This document shows positions 1 through 9,290 of a DNA stretch of 45,789 nt, in pieces. The notes below the pieces were generated by a model, which was not told the DNA's origin, searched no databases, and was given only the letters and a program-made list of their open reading frames with translations. The stretch's first letter is position 1. The number at the start of each line of letters is the position of its first letter. The translations under genes and the position numbers were made by a program. The DNA comes from Burkholderiales bacterium (GTDB lineage: Bacteria > Pseudomonadota > Gammaproteobacteria > Burkholderiales > Burkholderiaceae_C), in contig JAPLPK010000189.1 in NCBI GenBank assembly GCA_026400275.1, positions 1-45,789 on the forward strand, written 5' to 3'.

Positions 1-1350
1 GCTTGCGCTTCTGCCTCGTCGCGCGCCACGTAGACCTTGCCGTCTTCGTCGTACCAGGCCGGAATCTGGTGGCCCCACCAGAGCTGGCGGCTGATGCACC
101 AGTCCTGGATGTTGTTCATCCACTGGTTGTAGGTGTTGACCCAGTTTTCGGGCACGAACCGGACTTCGCCGCTAGCTACGGCATCGATAGCGCCTTGCGC
201 AATGCTGGTGCCGGTGGGGCCGGGTTGGGTCATGGAGACAAACCACTGGTCGGTCAGCATGGGTTCGATCACCTGGCCGGTGCGGGTGCAGCGGGGCACC
301 ATCAGCTTGTGTTTCTTGGTCTCGACCAGCAGGCCGAGTTCGGTCAGGTCGGCGACGATCTTCTTGCGGGCGACGAAGCGGTCCAGGCCCTGGTAGGCGG
401 CGGGGGCGTTTTCGTTGATCTTGGCGTCCAGGGTCAGCACGCAGATCATCGGCAGCTTGTGGCGCTGGCCGACGGCGTAGTCGTTCTGGTCGTGCGCGGG
501 CGTGACCTTCACCACGCCGGTGCCAAAGGCCTTGTCCACGTAGTCGTCGGCAATCACCGGGATCTCGCGGTCGCACAGCGGCAGCTTCACCATCTTGCCG
601 ATCAGGTGGGTGTAGCGCTCGTCTTCGGGGTGGACCATCACGGCCACGTCGCCCAGCATGGTTTCCGGGCGGGTGGTGGCCACCGTCAGCGTGCCACAGG
701 AAGCCGTCTTCCTCTTCGCTCTCCACTTCCAGGTCGGACACCGCGCTTTGCAGGATCGGGTCCCAGTTCACCAGGCGCTTGCCACGGTAGATCAGGCCTT
801 GTTCATACAGCTGCACAAAGGTTTCGGTCACCGTTTTGGACAACTTGGGGTCCATGGTGAAGTATTCGCGGCTCCAGTCCACGCTGTCGCCCATGCGGCG
901 CATCTGGCCGGTGATGATGTTGCCGGACTTCTCTTTCCATTCCCACACCTTGGCGGTGAAGGCTTCGCGGCCCAGGTCGTGGCGGCTGATTTTTTGTTCT
1001 TGCAACTGGCGCTCCACCACGATCTGGGTGGCGATACCGGCGTGGTCGGTGCCGGGAATCCAGGCGGTGTTGCAGCCTGCCATGCGGTGGTAGCGGGTCA
1101 GGCTGTCCATGATGGTCTGGTTGAAGGCGTGGCCCATGTGCAGCGTGCCGGTCACGTTCGGTGGTGGCAGCTGGATGGCGAACGACTCCGCACCGGCTTG
1201 GGCTACGCCCGTGCCGCGGTGGCCGGCCACGCCATAACCGCGCCGTTCCCATTCCGGGCCCCAGTGCGCTTCCAGCGCGGCGGGTTCGAAGGATTTGGAC
1301 AGGGATTGCAAGCCGGGCTGGGCGGGAGCGGTGGAAGCGTTGTCGGTCAT
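1..1350 (-). CDS. valS: Valine--tRNA ligase, N-terminal part, frameshifted and cut by the window edge
   Basis: Class Ia aminoacyl-tRNA synthetase that charges tRNA-Val in the cytoplasm. The start is the ATG at 1348-1350. The class I HIGH signature appears as HMGH at residues 71-74 within [13 protein letters not shown]. The frame is intact up to residue 220 ([10 protein letters not shown], ending at 691) and then breaks. The protein continues in another frame from 689 ([14 protein letters not shown]) to the window start. The family normally has about 11 more residues between FLWH and LTVATT, so this looks like a non-multiple-of-3 deletion rather than a single-base slip. The KMSKS loop and anticodon-binding domain lie outside the window. 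Because valS is essential, a sequencing or assembly error, or a second copy elsewhere, is as likely as a true mutation. Confidence 0.93.
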
Positions 1351-1424
1351 GGTCTAGCAGGTTCTTTCAGGGAGGGCGCGATTTTACCGGGCGGGTACAG
1401 GGATTCTGTTTTGCTACGCTTTTT

Positions 1425-1458
1425 GTAGCTGCTTGCGCAGTTTTTATCTGCGCTAGAG
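1425..1458 (+). repeat. Dispersed hairpin repeat, family A, copy 1
   Basis: The segment reads TAGCTGCTTGCGCAG, a 6-base loop region, then TCTGCGCTAGAG. It is identical outside the loop to the copy at 41422-41455 in the 3' end of dinB, and closely related to copies at 4628 and 5604. The inner arms GCGCAG/CTGCGC can pair. I know this type of short palindromic repeat from Comamonadaceae genomes; its function is not known to me. Confidence 0.7.
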
Positions 1459-1611
1459 CCCTATTTCATATAAATACATGGGGCCTGCCAAGGCGATGGC
1501 AATGGAGCGGGCTGGCACCTTTTTCACATCGGAGTATGGCGGCGGACCTGGGTTTGTGCGGGTGGTGTTGGTTTCGCGGTAGCAGGCCGTGGCTGCCGAT
1601 CTGCTGGACCC

Positions 1612-1686
1612 GCCTCCGAGCGTGGCCGCTACCTGACGGGTGCCCACATCACGGTGGACGGGGCTTCGGCGCCTACGGTGGTGTAA
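1612..1686 (+). pseudogene. C-terminal remnant of a short-chain dehydrogenase/reductase
   Basis: Reading to the TAA at 1684-1686 gives ASERGRYLTGAHITVDG followed by ASAPTVV and stop. This is the standard end of classical SDR enzymes (SER.RY.TG..ITVDGG-like motif, C-terminal strand and tail). Nothing upstream in this frame looks like the Rossmann core or the YxxxK catalytic motif, and the frame before about 1606 does not read as SDR. I therefore infer a gene remnant left by deletion, about 25 codons long. The rest of the valS to cyclase gap (1351-1748) holds the family A repeat and no other gene that I can see. Confidence 0.6.
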
Positions 1687-1748
1687 CGTATTCGCCTGCT
1701 GGCGTTATCTGTCCCTAGAATGGTGTGCCTCTTTTCCAAGGAGCGTCC

Positions 1749-2729
1749 ATGATCAAGCCTGCCATCCCGCCCGATGAACCGTTCCGGCTCAGCACGCTGC
1801 GTTCGCTCAATCTGCTGGATACGCCACCCGAGGAACGTTTTGACCGGCTGACCCGCATGGCCAAGCGGATGTTTGGCGTGCCCATAGCGCTGGTGAGTCT
1901 GGTGGACGAAAACCGCCAGTGGTTCAAATCGGCCCAGGGTTTGGCCGTGACCGAGACCCCGCGCGATATTTCCTTTTGTGGCCACGCCATCTTGAGCGAC
2001 TTGCCTGTGTTGCTGGTGCCCGATGCACTGCAGGACGAGCGTTTTTTTGACAACCCGCTGGTGGTGAACGCACCGCACGTGCGCTTCTACGCGGGCTGGT
2101 CGCTGAAGGCGCCCAACGGCAGCAAAATCGGTACGCTATGCCTGCTGGATACGCAGCCGCACACGCTCAGCGCCGAAGACCTGCAGCTATTGGCGGACCT
2201 GGCGGCCATCGTGGAGCAGGAGATATCCGCTTACCAGATGGCTACGGTGGACGAGCTGACGCGGCTGCAGAACCGGCGCGGCTTTCTGGCGCTGGCTGAG
2301 CATTGTCTGGGCTTGGCGGTACGCAAATCCATTCCCTGTTGCCTGGTGTTTTTTGACTTGGACAAGTTCAAGGCCATCAACGACAACTTTGGCCATGCCG
2401 AGGGCGACAAGGCCTTGCAAGCCTTTGCCGACCAGATGCGGCGCAGTTTTCGCAGTGCCGACATCCTGGCCCGGCTGGGCGGCGACGAATTCGTGGTGCT
2501 GATGTTCGACTGCCCGCATGCTCTGGCGCAGACCATTGTGGAGCGCTTGCTGGCAGCGCTGGAGCGGCGCAACCAGTTCTCCCATAGCGGTTACGCGATT
2601 CACTGTAGCCACGGCATTGTGCGGGTGTCCCTGGAGGCGCGCGAGTCGGTGGAGGCCCTGCTTTCGCGCGCGGACGGGTTGATGTATGAAAACAAGCGCA
2701 GTAAAAAAGCCTTGGCTGCGGCCGTGTAG
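1749..2729 (+). CDS. Diguanylate cyclase with N-terminal GAF domain
   Basis: Predicted cytoplasmic enzyme that makes cyclic di-GMP from two GTP. The GAF domain spans roughly residues 26-158 and the GGDEF domain 165-325. The active-site motif is exact (GGDEF at 244-248) and an allosteric inhibition site RxxD (RSAD, 235-238) lies exactly five residues before it, so product feedback is expected. There are no membrane segments or signal peptide, so the signal is probably a cytosolic ligand or redox state sensed by GAF. The start is the ATG at 1749, preceded by AAGGAG. Total length is 326 aa. The gene stands alone between the SDR remnant and yaaA. Confidence 0.9.
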   Translation: MIKPAIPPDEPFRLSTLRSLNLLDTPPEERFDRLTRMAKRMFGVPIALVSLVDENRQWFKSAQGLAVTETPRDISFCGHAILSDLPVLLVPDALQDERFFDNPLVVNAPHVRFYAGWSLKAPNGSKIGTLCLLDTQPHTLSAEDLQLLADLAAIVEQEISAYQMATVDELTRLQNRRGFLALAEHCLGLAVRKSIPCCLVFFDLDKFKAINDNFGHAEGDKALQAFADQMRRSFRSADILARLGGDEFVVLMFDCPHALAQTIVERLLAALERRNQFSHSGYAIHCSHGIVRVSLEARESVEALLSRADGLMYENKRSKKALAAAV

Positions 2730-2822
2730 ACCGATTCCAAGAACGTCTTCAAGGACTATACGGAGCTGCAACCGGGTTGTGGGTGACGGCACCCGATAAT
2801 CCCGGCCAAAGGATGTTTGCCC

Positions 2823-3605
2823 ATGTTGTTTGTGTTGTCGCCCGCAAAGGCCCTGGATTTTGAAACGCCCGCCAAAGGCACGCCCCATACCCAACCCCTG
2901 TTCACCCAGCAGTCCACCGAGCTGATCGCATTGCTGCGGGCCTATTCGCCGCAGCAGATTTCCGAGCTGATGCACCTCAGCGACGCGCTGGCCGGGCTGA
3001 ATGTGGCCCGCTACCAGGCGTGGAGCCCCCAATTTACCGCCAAGAATTCCAAGCAGGCCGCGCTGGCCTTCAACGGTGATGTCTACGGCGGGCTGGATGC
3101 CGCCACGCTGGCACCCGATGCCCTGGCCTGGGCGCAAGACCATGTCTGCATACTCAGCGGTCTGTACGGCGTGCTGCGCCCGCTGGACTGGATGCAACCG
3201 TACCGGCTGGAGATGGGCACCCGTTTGCCCAACCCGCAGGGCGCCACGCTCTACAAGTTCTGGGGTGCGCAAATTGCCGACTACCTGAACCAGCGCCTGC
3301 AGGCCGATGCCACGCCGGTGGTGGTCAACCTGGCTTCGCAAGAGTATTTCAAGGCGGTGGACCGCAAGGTCTTGCGCGCGCGGGTGGTGGAATGCGTGTT
3401 TGAAGAGCAGAAGAACGGCCAGTACAAGATCATCAGCTTCATGGCCAAGCGTGCCCGTGGGCTGATGGCGCGTTACGCCACCCTGCACCATCTCAGCCTG
3501 CCCCAACAGTTGCAGGGCTTCAACCTGGAAGGCTATGCTTACGCGCCCCAGGTGTCCGAGCCCGACCGCCTGGTTTTCCGCCGCCAAGGAACCCCGCATG
3601 CCTAA
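2823..3605 (+). CDS. yaaA: YaaA/UPF0246 family peroxide-stress protein
   Basis: About 260 aa. It opens MLFVLSPAKALDFE, the hallmark start of the YaaA (DUF328) family, and keeps the family motifs AFNGDVYGGL and NLASQEYFKAV. In E. coli YaaA is a DNA-binding protein that lowers free iron and limits Fenton damage during hydrogen peroxide stress; that role is transferred by family. The ATG at 2823 is preferred over an in-frame TTG at 2817 because AAAGG lies 10 bases before it. The stop overlaps the start of the next gene by 8 bases, so the two are probably translated together. Confidence 0.93.
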   Translation: MLFVLSPAKALDFETPAKGTPHTQPLFTQQSTELIALLRAYSPQQISELMHLSDALAGLNVARYQAWSPQFTAKNSKQAALAFNGDVYGGLDAATLAPDALAWAQDHVCILSGLYGVLRPLDWMQPYRLEMGTRLPNPQGATLYKFWGAQIADYLNQRLQADATPVVVNLASQEYFKAVDRKVLRARVVECVFEEQKNGQYKIISFMAKRARGLMARYATLHHLSLPQQLQGFNLEGYAYAPQVSEPDRLVFRRQGTPHA

Positions 3606-4464
3606 GTCCTACGCCAACACCGCGCAGCAGTCCATCACCCCCGCGCTGCGGCAATGGATCATTGCCCAGGCCGAGGCCGGCTTCACGCCCGATGTGGTGC
3701 TGAAGGCCATGCGGGATTCGGGCTGGAGCGAGGAGGTGGCCGTGGAGGCAATGGAGAGCACGCTCACCGCCCATTTGCAGGCGCGCAAACAGAGCTTGCC
3801 CGCACCGGTTGCCGTGCCGGCGCCCGACCTGTCGCAAGCCCCGCTGCAGCTGGACGTGGGCGACCGCCAGGTGCGCGTGCTGTCCGTGATGCAGAACCCA
3901 CGGGTGGTGGTGTTTGGCAACCTGCTCAGCGACGAGGAGTGCGACGCCCTGGTCGAGGCCGCCCGACCGCGCCTGAGCCGCTCGCTGACGGTAGCCACCC
4001 AGACCGGTGGCGAAGAGGTGCACGTGGACCGCACCAGCGACGGCATGTTCTTCAGCCGGGGCGAAAGCCCGCTGATCCAGCGCATCGAAGAACGCATTGC
4101 CCGTCTGCTGCAGTGGCCCGTGGAAAACGGCGAAGGCCTGCAGGTGCTGCACTACCAGCCCGGCGCCCAGTACAAGCCGCATTACGACTACTTTGACCCG
4201 CAGGAGCCGGGCACGCCCACCATCGTCAAACGTGGTGGCCAGCGCGTGGGCACCCTGATCATCTACCTGCGCGAACCAGAAAAAGGCGGCGCCACCATCT
4301 TCCCCGATGTGCAGCTGGAGGTGGCCCCACAGCGCGGCAACGCGGTGTTCTTCAGCTACGACCGCCCGCACCCGGCCACCAAGACCCTGCACGGCGGCGC
4401 ACCCGTGCTGGCGGGTGAGAAATGGATCGCCACCAAGTGGCTGCGCGAGCGCGAATTTAATTAG
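3598..4464 (+). CDS. 2OG-Fe(II) oxygenase, prolyl 4-hydroxylase type
   Basis: The C-terminal two thirds (about residues 100-286) is a prolyl-4-hydroxylase alpha-like jelly roll. Iron ligands are readable as H195 and D197 (KPHYDYFDP) and H265 ([10 protein letters not shown]), with K275 (GEKWIATKW) as the 2-oxoglutarate-binding lysine. Residues 1-65 form a separate helical N-terminal region with a UBA-like look. There is no signal peptide, so a cytoplasmic substrate is likely; bacterial homologues modify proteins such as elongation factors, but the target here is unknown. It overlaps yaaA by 8 bases, and coupling with a peroxide/iron protein is suggestive for an iron enzyme. Confidence 0.88.
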   Translation: MPKSYANTAQQSITPALRQWIIAQAEAGFTPDVVLKAMRDSGWSEEVAVEAMESTLTAHLQARKQSLPAPVAVPAPDLSQAPLQLDVGDRQVRVLSVMQNPRVVVFGNLLSDEECDALVEAARPRLSRSLTVATQTGGEEVHVDRTSDGMFFSRGESPLIQRIEERIARLLQWPVENGEGLQVLHYQPGAQYKPHYDYFDPQEPGTPTIVKRGGQRVGTLIIYLREPEKGGATIFPDVQLEVAPQRGNAVFFSYDRPHPATKTLHGGAPVLAGEKWIATKWLREREFN

Positions 4465-4577
4465 TCCCCCCAGGCTCCACGCTGCGCGCTTGCGCCAACC
4501 CTCCTTCGGCAAGCTCAGGACAGGCCTTGCAGGGGGCGAACCCGACGGCCCGGCTAAGCCGGTTCCATGGGTTCCCT
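4465..4577 (+). repeat. Dispersed repeat, family B, copy 1 (with nested short repeat)
   Basis: Starts CCCCCCAGGCTCCACGCTGC and continues with the shared blocks CCTTGCAGGGGGC and GGCCCGGCTAAGCCGGTTCC. Further copies lie at 10184-10280 (inverted) and 31943-32036. This copy differs by about 24 extra bases at 4501-4524 (containing TTCGGCAAGCTCAGGACAGG) that split the CCCCCTTGCAGGGGG hairpin. That insert resembles another short repeat I know from related genomes, so it looks like a repeat within a repeat. Confidence 0.75.
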
Positions 4578-4627
4578 GCAAGAATGCAGGCGCGTCTACG
4601 TTGTGGTGTCACGAATTACAAAGAAAA

Positions 4628-4666
4628 TAGGCTGCTAGCGCAGGTGTCTTCTGCGCAAGGTGCTAC
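4628..4666 (+). repeat. Dispersed hairpin repeat, family A, copy 2 (diverged)
   Basis: Reads TAGGCTGCTAGCGCAGG, a short spacer, then TCTGCGCAAGGTGCTA. It is related to the copies at 1425 and 41421 with several changes. It lies directly before the queF start and must be part of the queF leader if transcription begins upstream of it. Confidence 0.5.
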
Positions 4667-4682
4667 TAAAGGTATAGCAATC

Positions 4683-5531
4683 ATGAATACTCCTGAACAA
4701 TCCCAGCTGGGCAAAAGCTCGGCCTATATCGACCAGTACGACGCGTCTCTGCTGTTCCCCATTCCGCGCGCCGTCAAGCGGGCCGAGATCGGCCTGGCTG
4801 ACCGGGCCGCGCCTTTCTTTGGCGCCGATCTGTGGACTGCTTTCGAGCTGAGCTGGCTGAACCTGCGCGGCAAACCCCAGGTGGCGCTGGCGCACATCAC
4901 CGTGCCCTGCGAAACGCCCAACATCATCGAAAGCAAGTCCTTCAAGCTCTACCTGAACAGCTTCAACAACACCCGCTTTGCCGACGCCGCTATGGTGCAG
5001 GCGCGCATCCGCACCGACATCAGCGAAGCCGCCTGGCGCGGCAGCGATACGCCCTCAACGGTGGGCGTGCGCATCCTGCTGCCCGAGCTGTTCGATCAGG
5101 AGCCGGTGCACGAGCTGGACGGCCTGAGCCTGGACCGGCTGGACATGGACTTTGACAATTACAGCCCCGCACCCGAGCTGCTGAGCGCCGCGCTGGACGA
5201 GGCCCCGGTGTCCGAGGTATTGACCAGCAACCTACTGAAAAGCAACTGCCTGGTCACCGGCCAACCCGACTGGGGCAGCGTGCAGATCAGCTACAGCGGC
5301 CCGCAGATCGACCAGGCCGGCCTGCTGAAATACCTGGTGAGCTTCCGCAACCACAACGAATTCCACGAGCAGTGCGTGGAGCGCATCTTCATGGAGCTGT
5401 GGACCCGCTGCAAGCCCATCAAACTCAGCGTCTACGCGCGCTACACGCGGCGCGGCGGGCTGGACATCAACCCTTACCGCACCAGCCACCCGGGCACGCT
5501 GCCAGGGAATATCCGCACGGCGCGGCAGTAG
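4683..5531 (+). CDS. queF: NADPH-dependent 7-cyano-7-deazaguanine reductase (long type)
   Basis: Reduces preQ0 to preQ1 in the queuosine tRNA-modification pathway, in the cytoplasm. The protein is 282 aa, the length of the two-domain (E. coli/YqcD) type. The QueF motif [12 protein letters not shown] is at 83-94. The nucleophile that forms the thioimide with substrate is C189 in [13 protein letters not shown], with the general acid D196 in the same block. The start is the ATG at 4683, preceded by AAAGG. No other queuosine gene is in the window. I see no preQ1 riboswitch fold in the leader. Confidence 0.95.
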   Translation: MNTPEQSQLGKSSAYIDQYDASLLFPIPRAVKRAEIGLADRAAPFFGADLWTAFELSWLNLRGKPQVALAHITVPCETPNIIESKSFKLYLNSFNNTRFADAAMVQARIRTDISEAAWRGSDTPSTVGVRILLPELFDQEPVHELDGLSLDRLDMDFDNYSPAPELLSAALDEAPVSEVLTSNLLKSNCLVTGQPDWGSVQISYSGPQIDQAGLLKYLVSFRNHNEFHEQCVERIFMELWTRCKPIKLSVYARYTRRGGLDINPYRTSHPGTLPGNIRTARQ

Positions 5532-6071
5532 GGGGGGCACTGGTCGGTCCTTCTTGGCGCAACACGTGATGGTGGTGGCCCGGTAGATTTTTGCTCTTGA
5601 ATGCATAGCTGCTTGTGCAGGTGTTTACTGCGCTGGGGGGCGATTTGGTTGAGACTTTCGCGTTGGGTTTTTCGTCCTTTGCATCCCCGGCCGGTAAGTG
5701 CGACCTGCGGCGCAGTAACGACTCTTTTGCTGCGCCAAATGAATGTCTCCCAAAGGAGGGCGAGCAGAGGGCGAGCCGAAGTTGTGGCCGTCTTCGTTGC
5801 GCTGCGGGGTCTGTTGCCTTGCTTGGTCTGCTCGGGGCCCCGCTCGAACTCTGTCTGCGACCTCAAACAATGGCGGGCCCTGATCCGCGCAGCTGTGGCG
5901 ACCAAAGCACTTCCAATGGCTGTGCTTCGATACCCTGAGGCAGGTAGCTAATTAAAGGGGATCTCTGGATACTCAAGGCTGTGTAAAGAGCGGGTGTTGG
6001 TGGCTGGGCTAGGCGGTGAACATGTGTCTGCAGTACGTATGATTGGCGCCATTGCTTTACGGAGATGGTGC
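5532..6071. other. 540-bp gap between queF and the serine protease
   Basis: Contains a family A repeat copy at 5604-5636. Positions 5640-5935 can be read open on both strands but give arginine/serine-rich products without recognisable family features. The minus-strand reading looks like translated non-coding repeat sequence, and I do not call a gene. The part nearest 6072 presumably holds the promoter of the protease gene; I cannot place it with confidence. Confidence 0.5.
5604..5636 (+). repeat. Dispersed hairpin repeat, family A, copy 3
   Basis: Reads TAGCTGCTTGTGCAGG, a short loop, then TACTGCGCTGG. It matches the copies at 1425 and 41421 with two or three substitutions. It follows queF by about 75 bases. 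Confidence 0.6.
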
Positions 6072-7628
6072 ATGGCAGATGTTTTGAAACTGGGAGCCTG
6101 GGCTGCAGCGGCTTTGCTGGCTGGGTGCGGCGGCGGCAGTGACGGAGGTTCGGCCTCCACGAGTAACACGACTACGATCTGCACTTCGTCCGCTCTGGAC
6201 GGCGTGAGCGGCGTGGCCAGGTCGGCGGCGCTGGATTCTGTGGTGCAGGTCGAGTCCATGCTGAGCCAGGGTTCCGATGTTTCGCCCATCCAGGCGCGCA
6301 GCGGCTCGGCCATCAACGCGTGGTCGGTCAGCCTGGGCACGCTGAGCCAGGCCCGCCTGGCCGAGGTGTCACAGAGCAGCAGCATCGGCGTGCCACGCCG
6401 TATCGGGCTGGCGCGCGATGTGGTACTGACCGCCAGCGTAGACAGCACGGCTGCCGTGCTGGACTGGCAAAGCACGGCCAGTGGCGGTAAGCGCGCGGCC
6501 ATCAGTTTCAGCTCTGAGGACGCCAAGGGTTTGCGCCTGGGCATGCTGGTGAAAAGCCTGCCGGCAGATGCCACGTTGCGGGTCTATGCGCAGGACGCAA
6601 GCACGGCCTATGTGGTGTCTGGCCAGGCTGTGCTGGATGCCGTCCAGCGCAATCTGGGCAGCGGCGACAGCAGCGACAACGCGCGCACTTATTGGACCCC
6701 TCTGGTGGACGGCCAGGAGGCCACGCTGGAGATCGAGTTGCCCGCCCAGGTCGCCACCAGCGCGGTACTGATTGCGGTGCCCCGCCTGTCGCATCTGGTG
6801 GTGTCGCCGCTGGATTCCAGCACGGTCACCGCCCGTGCCATTGGTAGTTCAGGCAGTTGCGAGGTGGATGTGAACTGCAACAGCAGCTACAGCAGCAAGG
6901 AGAGCAACGCCGTGGCCCGCATGGTGTTTGCGTCCAGCGGCACGCTGTACCAGTGCTCGGGCACGTTGCTGAACGACACCAGCTCCGACGGCAAGCCGTA
7001 CTTTTTGTCGGCCAACCACTGCATCTCTACCCAGACCGAGGCCAGCAGCCTTCAGACCTACTGGTTTTACCGCTCTGCCAGCTGCAATAGCGGTACGTTG
7101 AATGCGTCCTATACAACGCGCATCAACGGCGCCACCTTGCTGTATGCCAGCAACACGACCGACACCTCGTTCATGCGCCTGGTCGATACGCCGCCTGCCG
7201 GTGCTATGTATGCAGGCTGGGTGGTGGACCCAGCCACCATAGGCTCCACTGTGGCTGGCCTGCATTTTCCCCAGGGTGATTTGCAGAAGATCAGCACCGG
7301 TACCGTGGCCTCCTTCCAGCTGTGCAGCCAAACAAGTTCCACATCTCAAAACCGAACTTGTTCAACCTCCACCTCGGGCAGTGGCAATTTTCTGAATGCG
7401 GTGTTCAGCAGCGGCGTCACGGAAGAGGGCAGCAGCGGCTCGCCGCTGTTCCAGACCTCGTCCAGTGGCGGCCACTATCTGGTGGGGCAGCTCTATGGAG
7501 GCAATTCCAGCTGCACCAATCAAGCAGGCAGCAATATCTACGGCCGTTTCGACCAGGCCTACAGCGCAGCGCTGAGCCAGTGGCTGGGTGGCACCACCTC
7601 CAGCACGGGCAGCACCTGCGGCAGTTGA
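6072..7628 (+). CDS. Trypsin-like serine protease, predicted lipoprotein
   Basis: A 518-aa exported protein. Residues 1-19 form a lipoprotein signal ending in the lipobox LLAGC (C19), followed by a Gly/Ser-rich linker. Residues 35-255 are of unknown fold. Residues 265-510 are a chymotrypsin-fold (S1, lysyl-endopeptidase-like) domain with a readable triad: H316 in FLSANHCIS, D364 in NTTDTSFMRL and S457 in GSSGSPLF. Several cysteine pairs fit disulfides outside the cytoplasm. The ATG at 6072 is chosen over upstream in-frame starts because GGAG lies 8 bases before it and the lipobox then sits at the right distance. Substrate unknown. Confidence 0.85.
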   Translation: MADVLKLGAWAAAALLAGCGGGSDGGSASTSNTTTICTSSALDGVSGVARSAALDSVVQVESMLSQGSDVSPIQARSGSAINAWSVSLGTLSQARLAEVSQSSSIGVPRRIGLARDVVLTASVDSTAAVLDWQSTASGGKRAAISFSSEDAKGLRLGMLVKSLPADATLRVYAQDASTAYVVSGQAVLDAVQRNLGSGDSSDNARTYWTPLVDGQEATLEIELPAQVATSAVLIAVPRLSHLVVSPLDSSTVTARAIGSSGSCEVDVNCNSSYSSKESNAVARMVFASSGTLYQCSGTLLNDTSSDGKPYFLSANHCISTQTEASSLQTYWFYRSASCNSGTLNASYTTRINGATLLYASNTTDTSFMRLVDTPPAGAMYAGWVVDPATIGSTVAGLHFPQGDLQKISTGTVASFQLCSQTSSTSQNRTCSTSTSGSGNFLNAVFSSGVTEEGSSGSPLFQTSSSGGHYLVGQLYGGNSSCTNQAGSNIYGRFDQAYSAALSQWLGGTTSSTGSTCGS

Positions 7629-7755
7629 TCAACGCTGGGCAGGCCCGGGCCTTGCATGCACGCCGGGTGTAAAGATAAGCAACGCGTCTGAGTCCCGTTT
7701 GTAGTGTCTTGTCGCGCTGTGATAATCGCCGCACAACAGTTTTTAGGGAGCGTAC

Positions 7756-8580
7756 GTGGATATTATTTTGCTGATCAAAGCGACCATCATGGGCATTGTG
7801 GAGGGGCTGACCGAGTTCCTCCCCATCTCCAGTACCGGCCACCTGATCCTGACCGGCACCTTGCTGGGTATGACGGATGACAAGTCCAAGGTGTTCGATA
7901 TTGCGATCCAGACCGGCGCCATTCTGGCCGTCATCATCGTCTACTGGAAACGTATTTCGGGTTCCGTGAGCGAGTTTGCCACCAGCGCCAAGGCACGCAG
8001 TTTCGTCTTCAACGTGGCGCTGGGCTTTTTGCCTGCTGGTCTGATTGGCTTCTTCGTCTACAAGAAGATCAAGGACTATCTGTTCAACGCCCCGGTGGTG
8101 GCAGCGGCCTTTATCGTCGGTGGCCTGATCATTCTGTGGGTGGAGCGCTACGCCAAGCCTAAGGCGCGTGTGAACGACATTGATGACATGACTGCCTTGG
8201 ACGCCGTCAAGGTGGGCTTTGTGCAATGCCTGGGCATGATCCCCGGCACCAGCCGGTCGGGCTCGACCATCATCGGCGGCATGCTCTTGGGCCTGTCGCG
8301 CAAGACGGCGACCGACTTCAGCTTCTTCCTGGCCATCCCGACCCTGATCTCTGCGGGCGGCTACAGCTTGTGGAAAGAGCGTGCCTCTTTGTCCATGGCC
8401 GACTTCCCGTTGTTCGCCGTGGGCTTCATCGTCAGCTTTCTGGCGGCCTGGCTGTGCATACGCTGGCTGCTGCGCTACATCGCCAACCACAGCTTTGAAG
8501 TGTTTGCCTGGTACCGCATCGCCTTCGGTCTGGTGGTGTTGGCCACCTGGTGGACCGGCACGGTGAACTGGGCGGCGTAA
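7756..8580 (+). CDS. uppP: Undecaprenyl-diphosphatase UppP/BacA
   Basis: Integral inner-membrane enzyme that dephosphorylates undecaprenyl pyrophosphate to recycle the lipid carrier for peptidoglycan and other glycans; overexpression gives bacitracin resistance in known cases. The first motif is [14 protein letters not shown] (residues 16-29, with the catalytic E and H) and the second PGTSRSGST (163-171, with the essential R). Length of 274 aa and multiple hydrophobic helices fit the family. The start is GTG at 7756, preceded by AGGGAG. Confidence 0.96.
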   Translation: MDIILLIKATIMGIVEGLTEFLPISSTGHLILTGTLLGMTDDKSKVFDIAIQTGAILAVIIVYWKRISGSVSEFATSAKARSFVFNVALGFLPAGLIGFFVYKKIKDYLFNAPVVAAAFIVGGLIILWVERYAKPKARVNDIDDMTALDAVKVGFVQCLGMIPGTSRSGSTIIGGMLLGLSRKTATDFSFFLAIPTLISAGGYSLWKERASLSMADFPLFAVGFIVSFLAAWLCIRWLLRYIANHSFEVFAWYRIAFGLVVLATWWTGTVNWAA

Positions 8581-8585
8581 ACCGG

Positions 8586-9257
8586 ATGGAGGCCATGCGC
8601 ATAGACGCCGTCATTTTTGATGCCGACGGCACCCTTGTGGATAGCGAGGAGCCGGGCATGGAGGTGATGTTCGACATGGCCCGCGCCCATGGCGTGGAGC
8701 TGACGCGCGCGCAGGCCTTCCAGCAGTTCCGCGGCTCGCGTATGGCGGATTGCGTGGCCTGGATTGCGGCGCAGCTGCCGTCTTCGTCACCGGCCTCTTC
8801 ACTGGCATTTCAGGCCGACTTCACGCTGCGGGTACGCCAACAGATGGAAGTGCGCTTTCGCCAGGGCCTAGAGGCTTTGCCCGGGGCGCTGGCGCTGCTG
8901 CAAAGCTTGCAACTGCCGTTTTGCGTGGCCACCAACGGCCCACGTGCCAAGGTGGAGCTGACGCTGGGTCTGACGGGGCTGCTGCCATTGTTGGGCGAGC
9001 GTATTTTTTGTGCTTACGAAGTGGGCTCTTTCAAGCCCGACCCCGGGCTCTTCCTGCATGCGGCCCAGGCCCTGGGCGCGCAGCCCCGCCATTGCGCGGT
9101 GGTGGAAGACAGCCTGCCCGGTGTACAGGCCGGGTTGGCTGCCGACATGCAGGTGTTCTGCCTGCACCCGCGCGAGGGCATGCCAGCGGAGATGGCCGAG
9201 CGGGTTGTTTTTATCGATGGACTGGCTGCGCTGCAGCCCTTCTTTGCGCCGCGCTGA
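8586..9257 (+). CDS. HAD-superfamily phosphatase (phosphoglycolate phosphatase-like)
   Basis: Subfamily IA haloacid-dehalogenase-like hydrolase. Motif I is FDADGTLVDSE with nucleophile D12 and acid D14. Motif II lies in CVATNGPR, and the late motifs in SFKPDPGLFLHAA and VVEDSLPGVQAG. An alpha-helical cap follows motif I. The substrate is probably a small sugar phosphate; the exact one cannot be told. The start is uncertain: ATG 8586 has no clear ribosome site, and ATG 8595 has GGAGG only two bases before it. It follows uppP by 5 bases and is probably co-transcribed. Confidence 0.88.
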   Translation: MEAMRIDAVIFDADGTLVDSEEPGMEVMFDMARAHGVELTRAQAFQQFRGSRMADCVAWIAAQLPSSSPASSLAFQADFTLRVRQQMEVRFRQGLEALPGALALLQSLQLPFCVATNGPRAKVELTLGLTGLLPLLGERIFCAYEVGSFKPDPGLFLHAAQALGAQPRHCAVVEDSLPGVQAGLAADMQVFCLHPREGMPAEMAERVVFIDGLAALQPFFAPR

Positions 9258-9289
9258 GTGAGGCCAAGCTGAGTGAGGCCAAGCTGAGG
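9253..9289. repeat. 15-bp tandem duplication between two convergent genes
   Basis: GCTGAGTGAGGCCAA occurs at 9253-9267 and exactly again at 9268-9282, followed by a partial third unit GCTGAGG. The first unit contains the stop codon of the HAD gene, and the array fills the gap up to the stop of the convergent hydrolase gene. It looks like a local slippage duplication. Confidence 0.85.
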
Positions 9290-9290
9290 C

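Noticed and set aside
3-860. Long plus-strand open frame opposite valS
   Set aside because: Mirror of the valS coding strand in a GC-rich gene; no recognisable protein features, while the minus strand gives clear ValS motifs.
4577-4683. Possible preQ1 riboswitch before queF
   Set aside because: The leader contains a diverged dispersed repeat and no A-rich H-type pseudoknot pattern.
5474-5905. Minus-strand 143-codon frame in the queF to protease gap
   Set aside because: Arg/Thr-rich product without structure-like pattern, covering a family A repeat; treated as non-coding repeat-like DNA.
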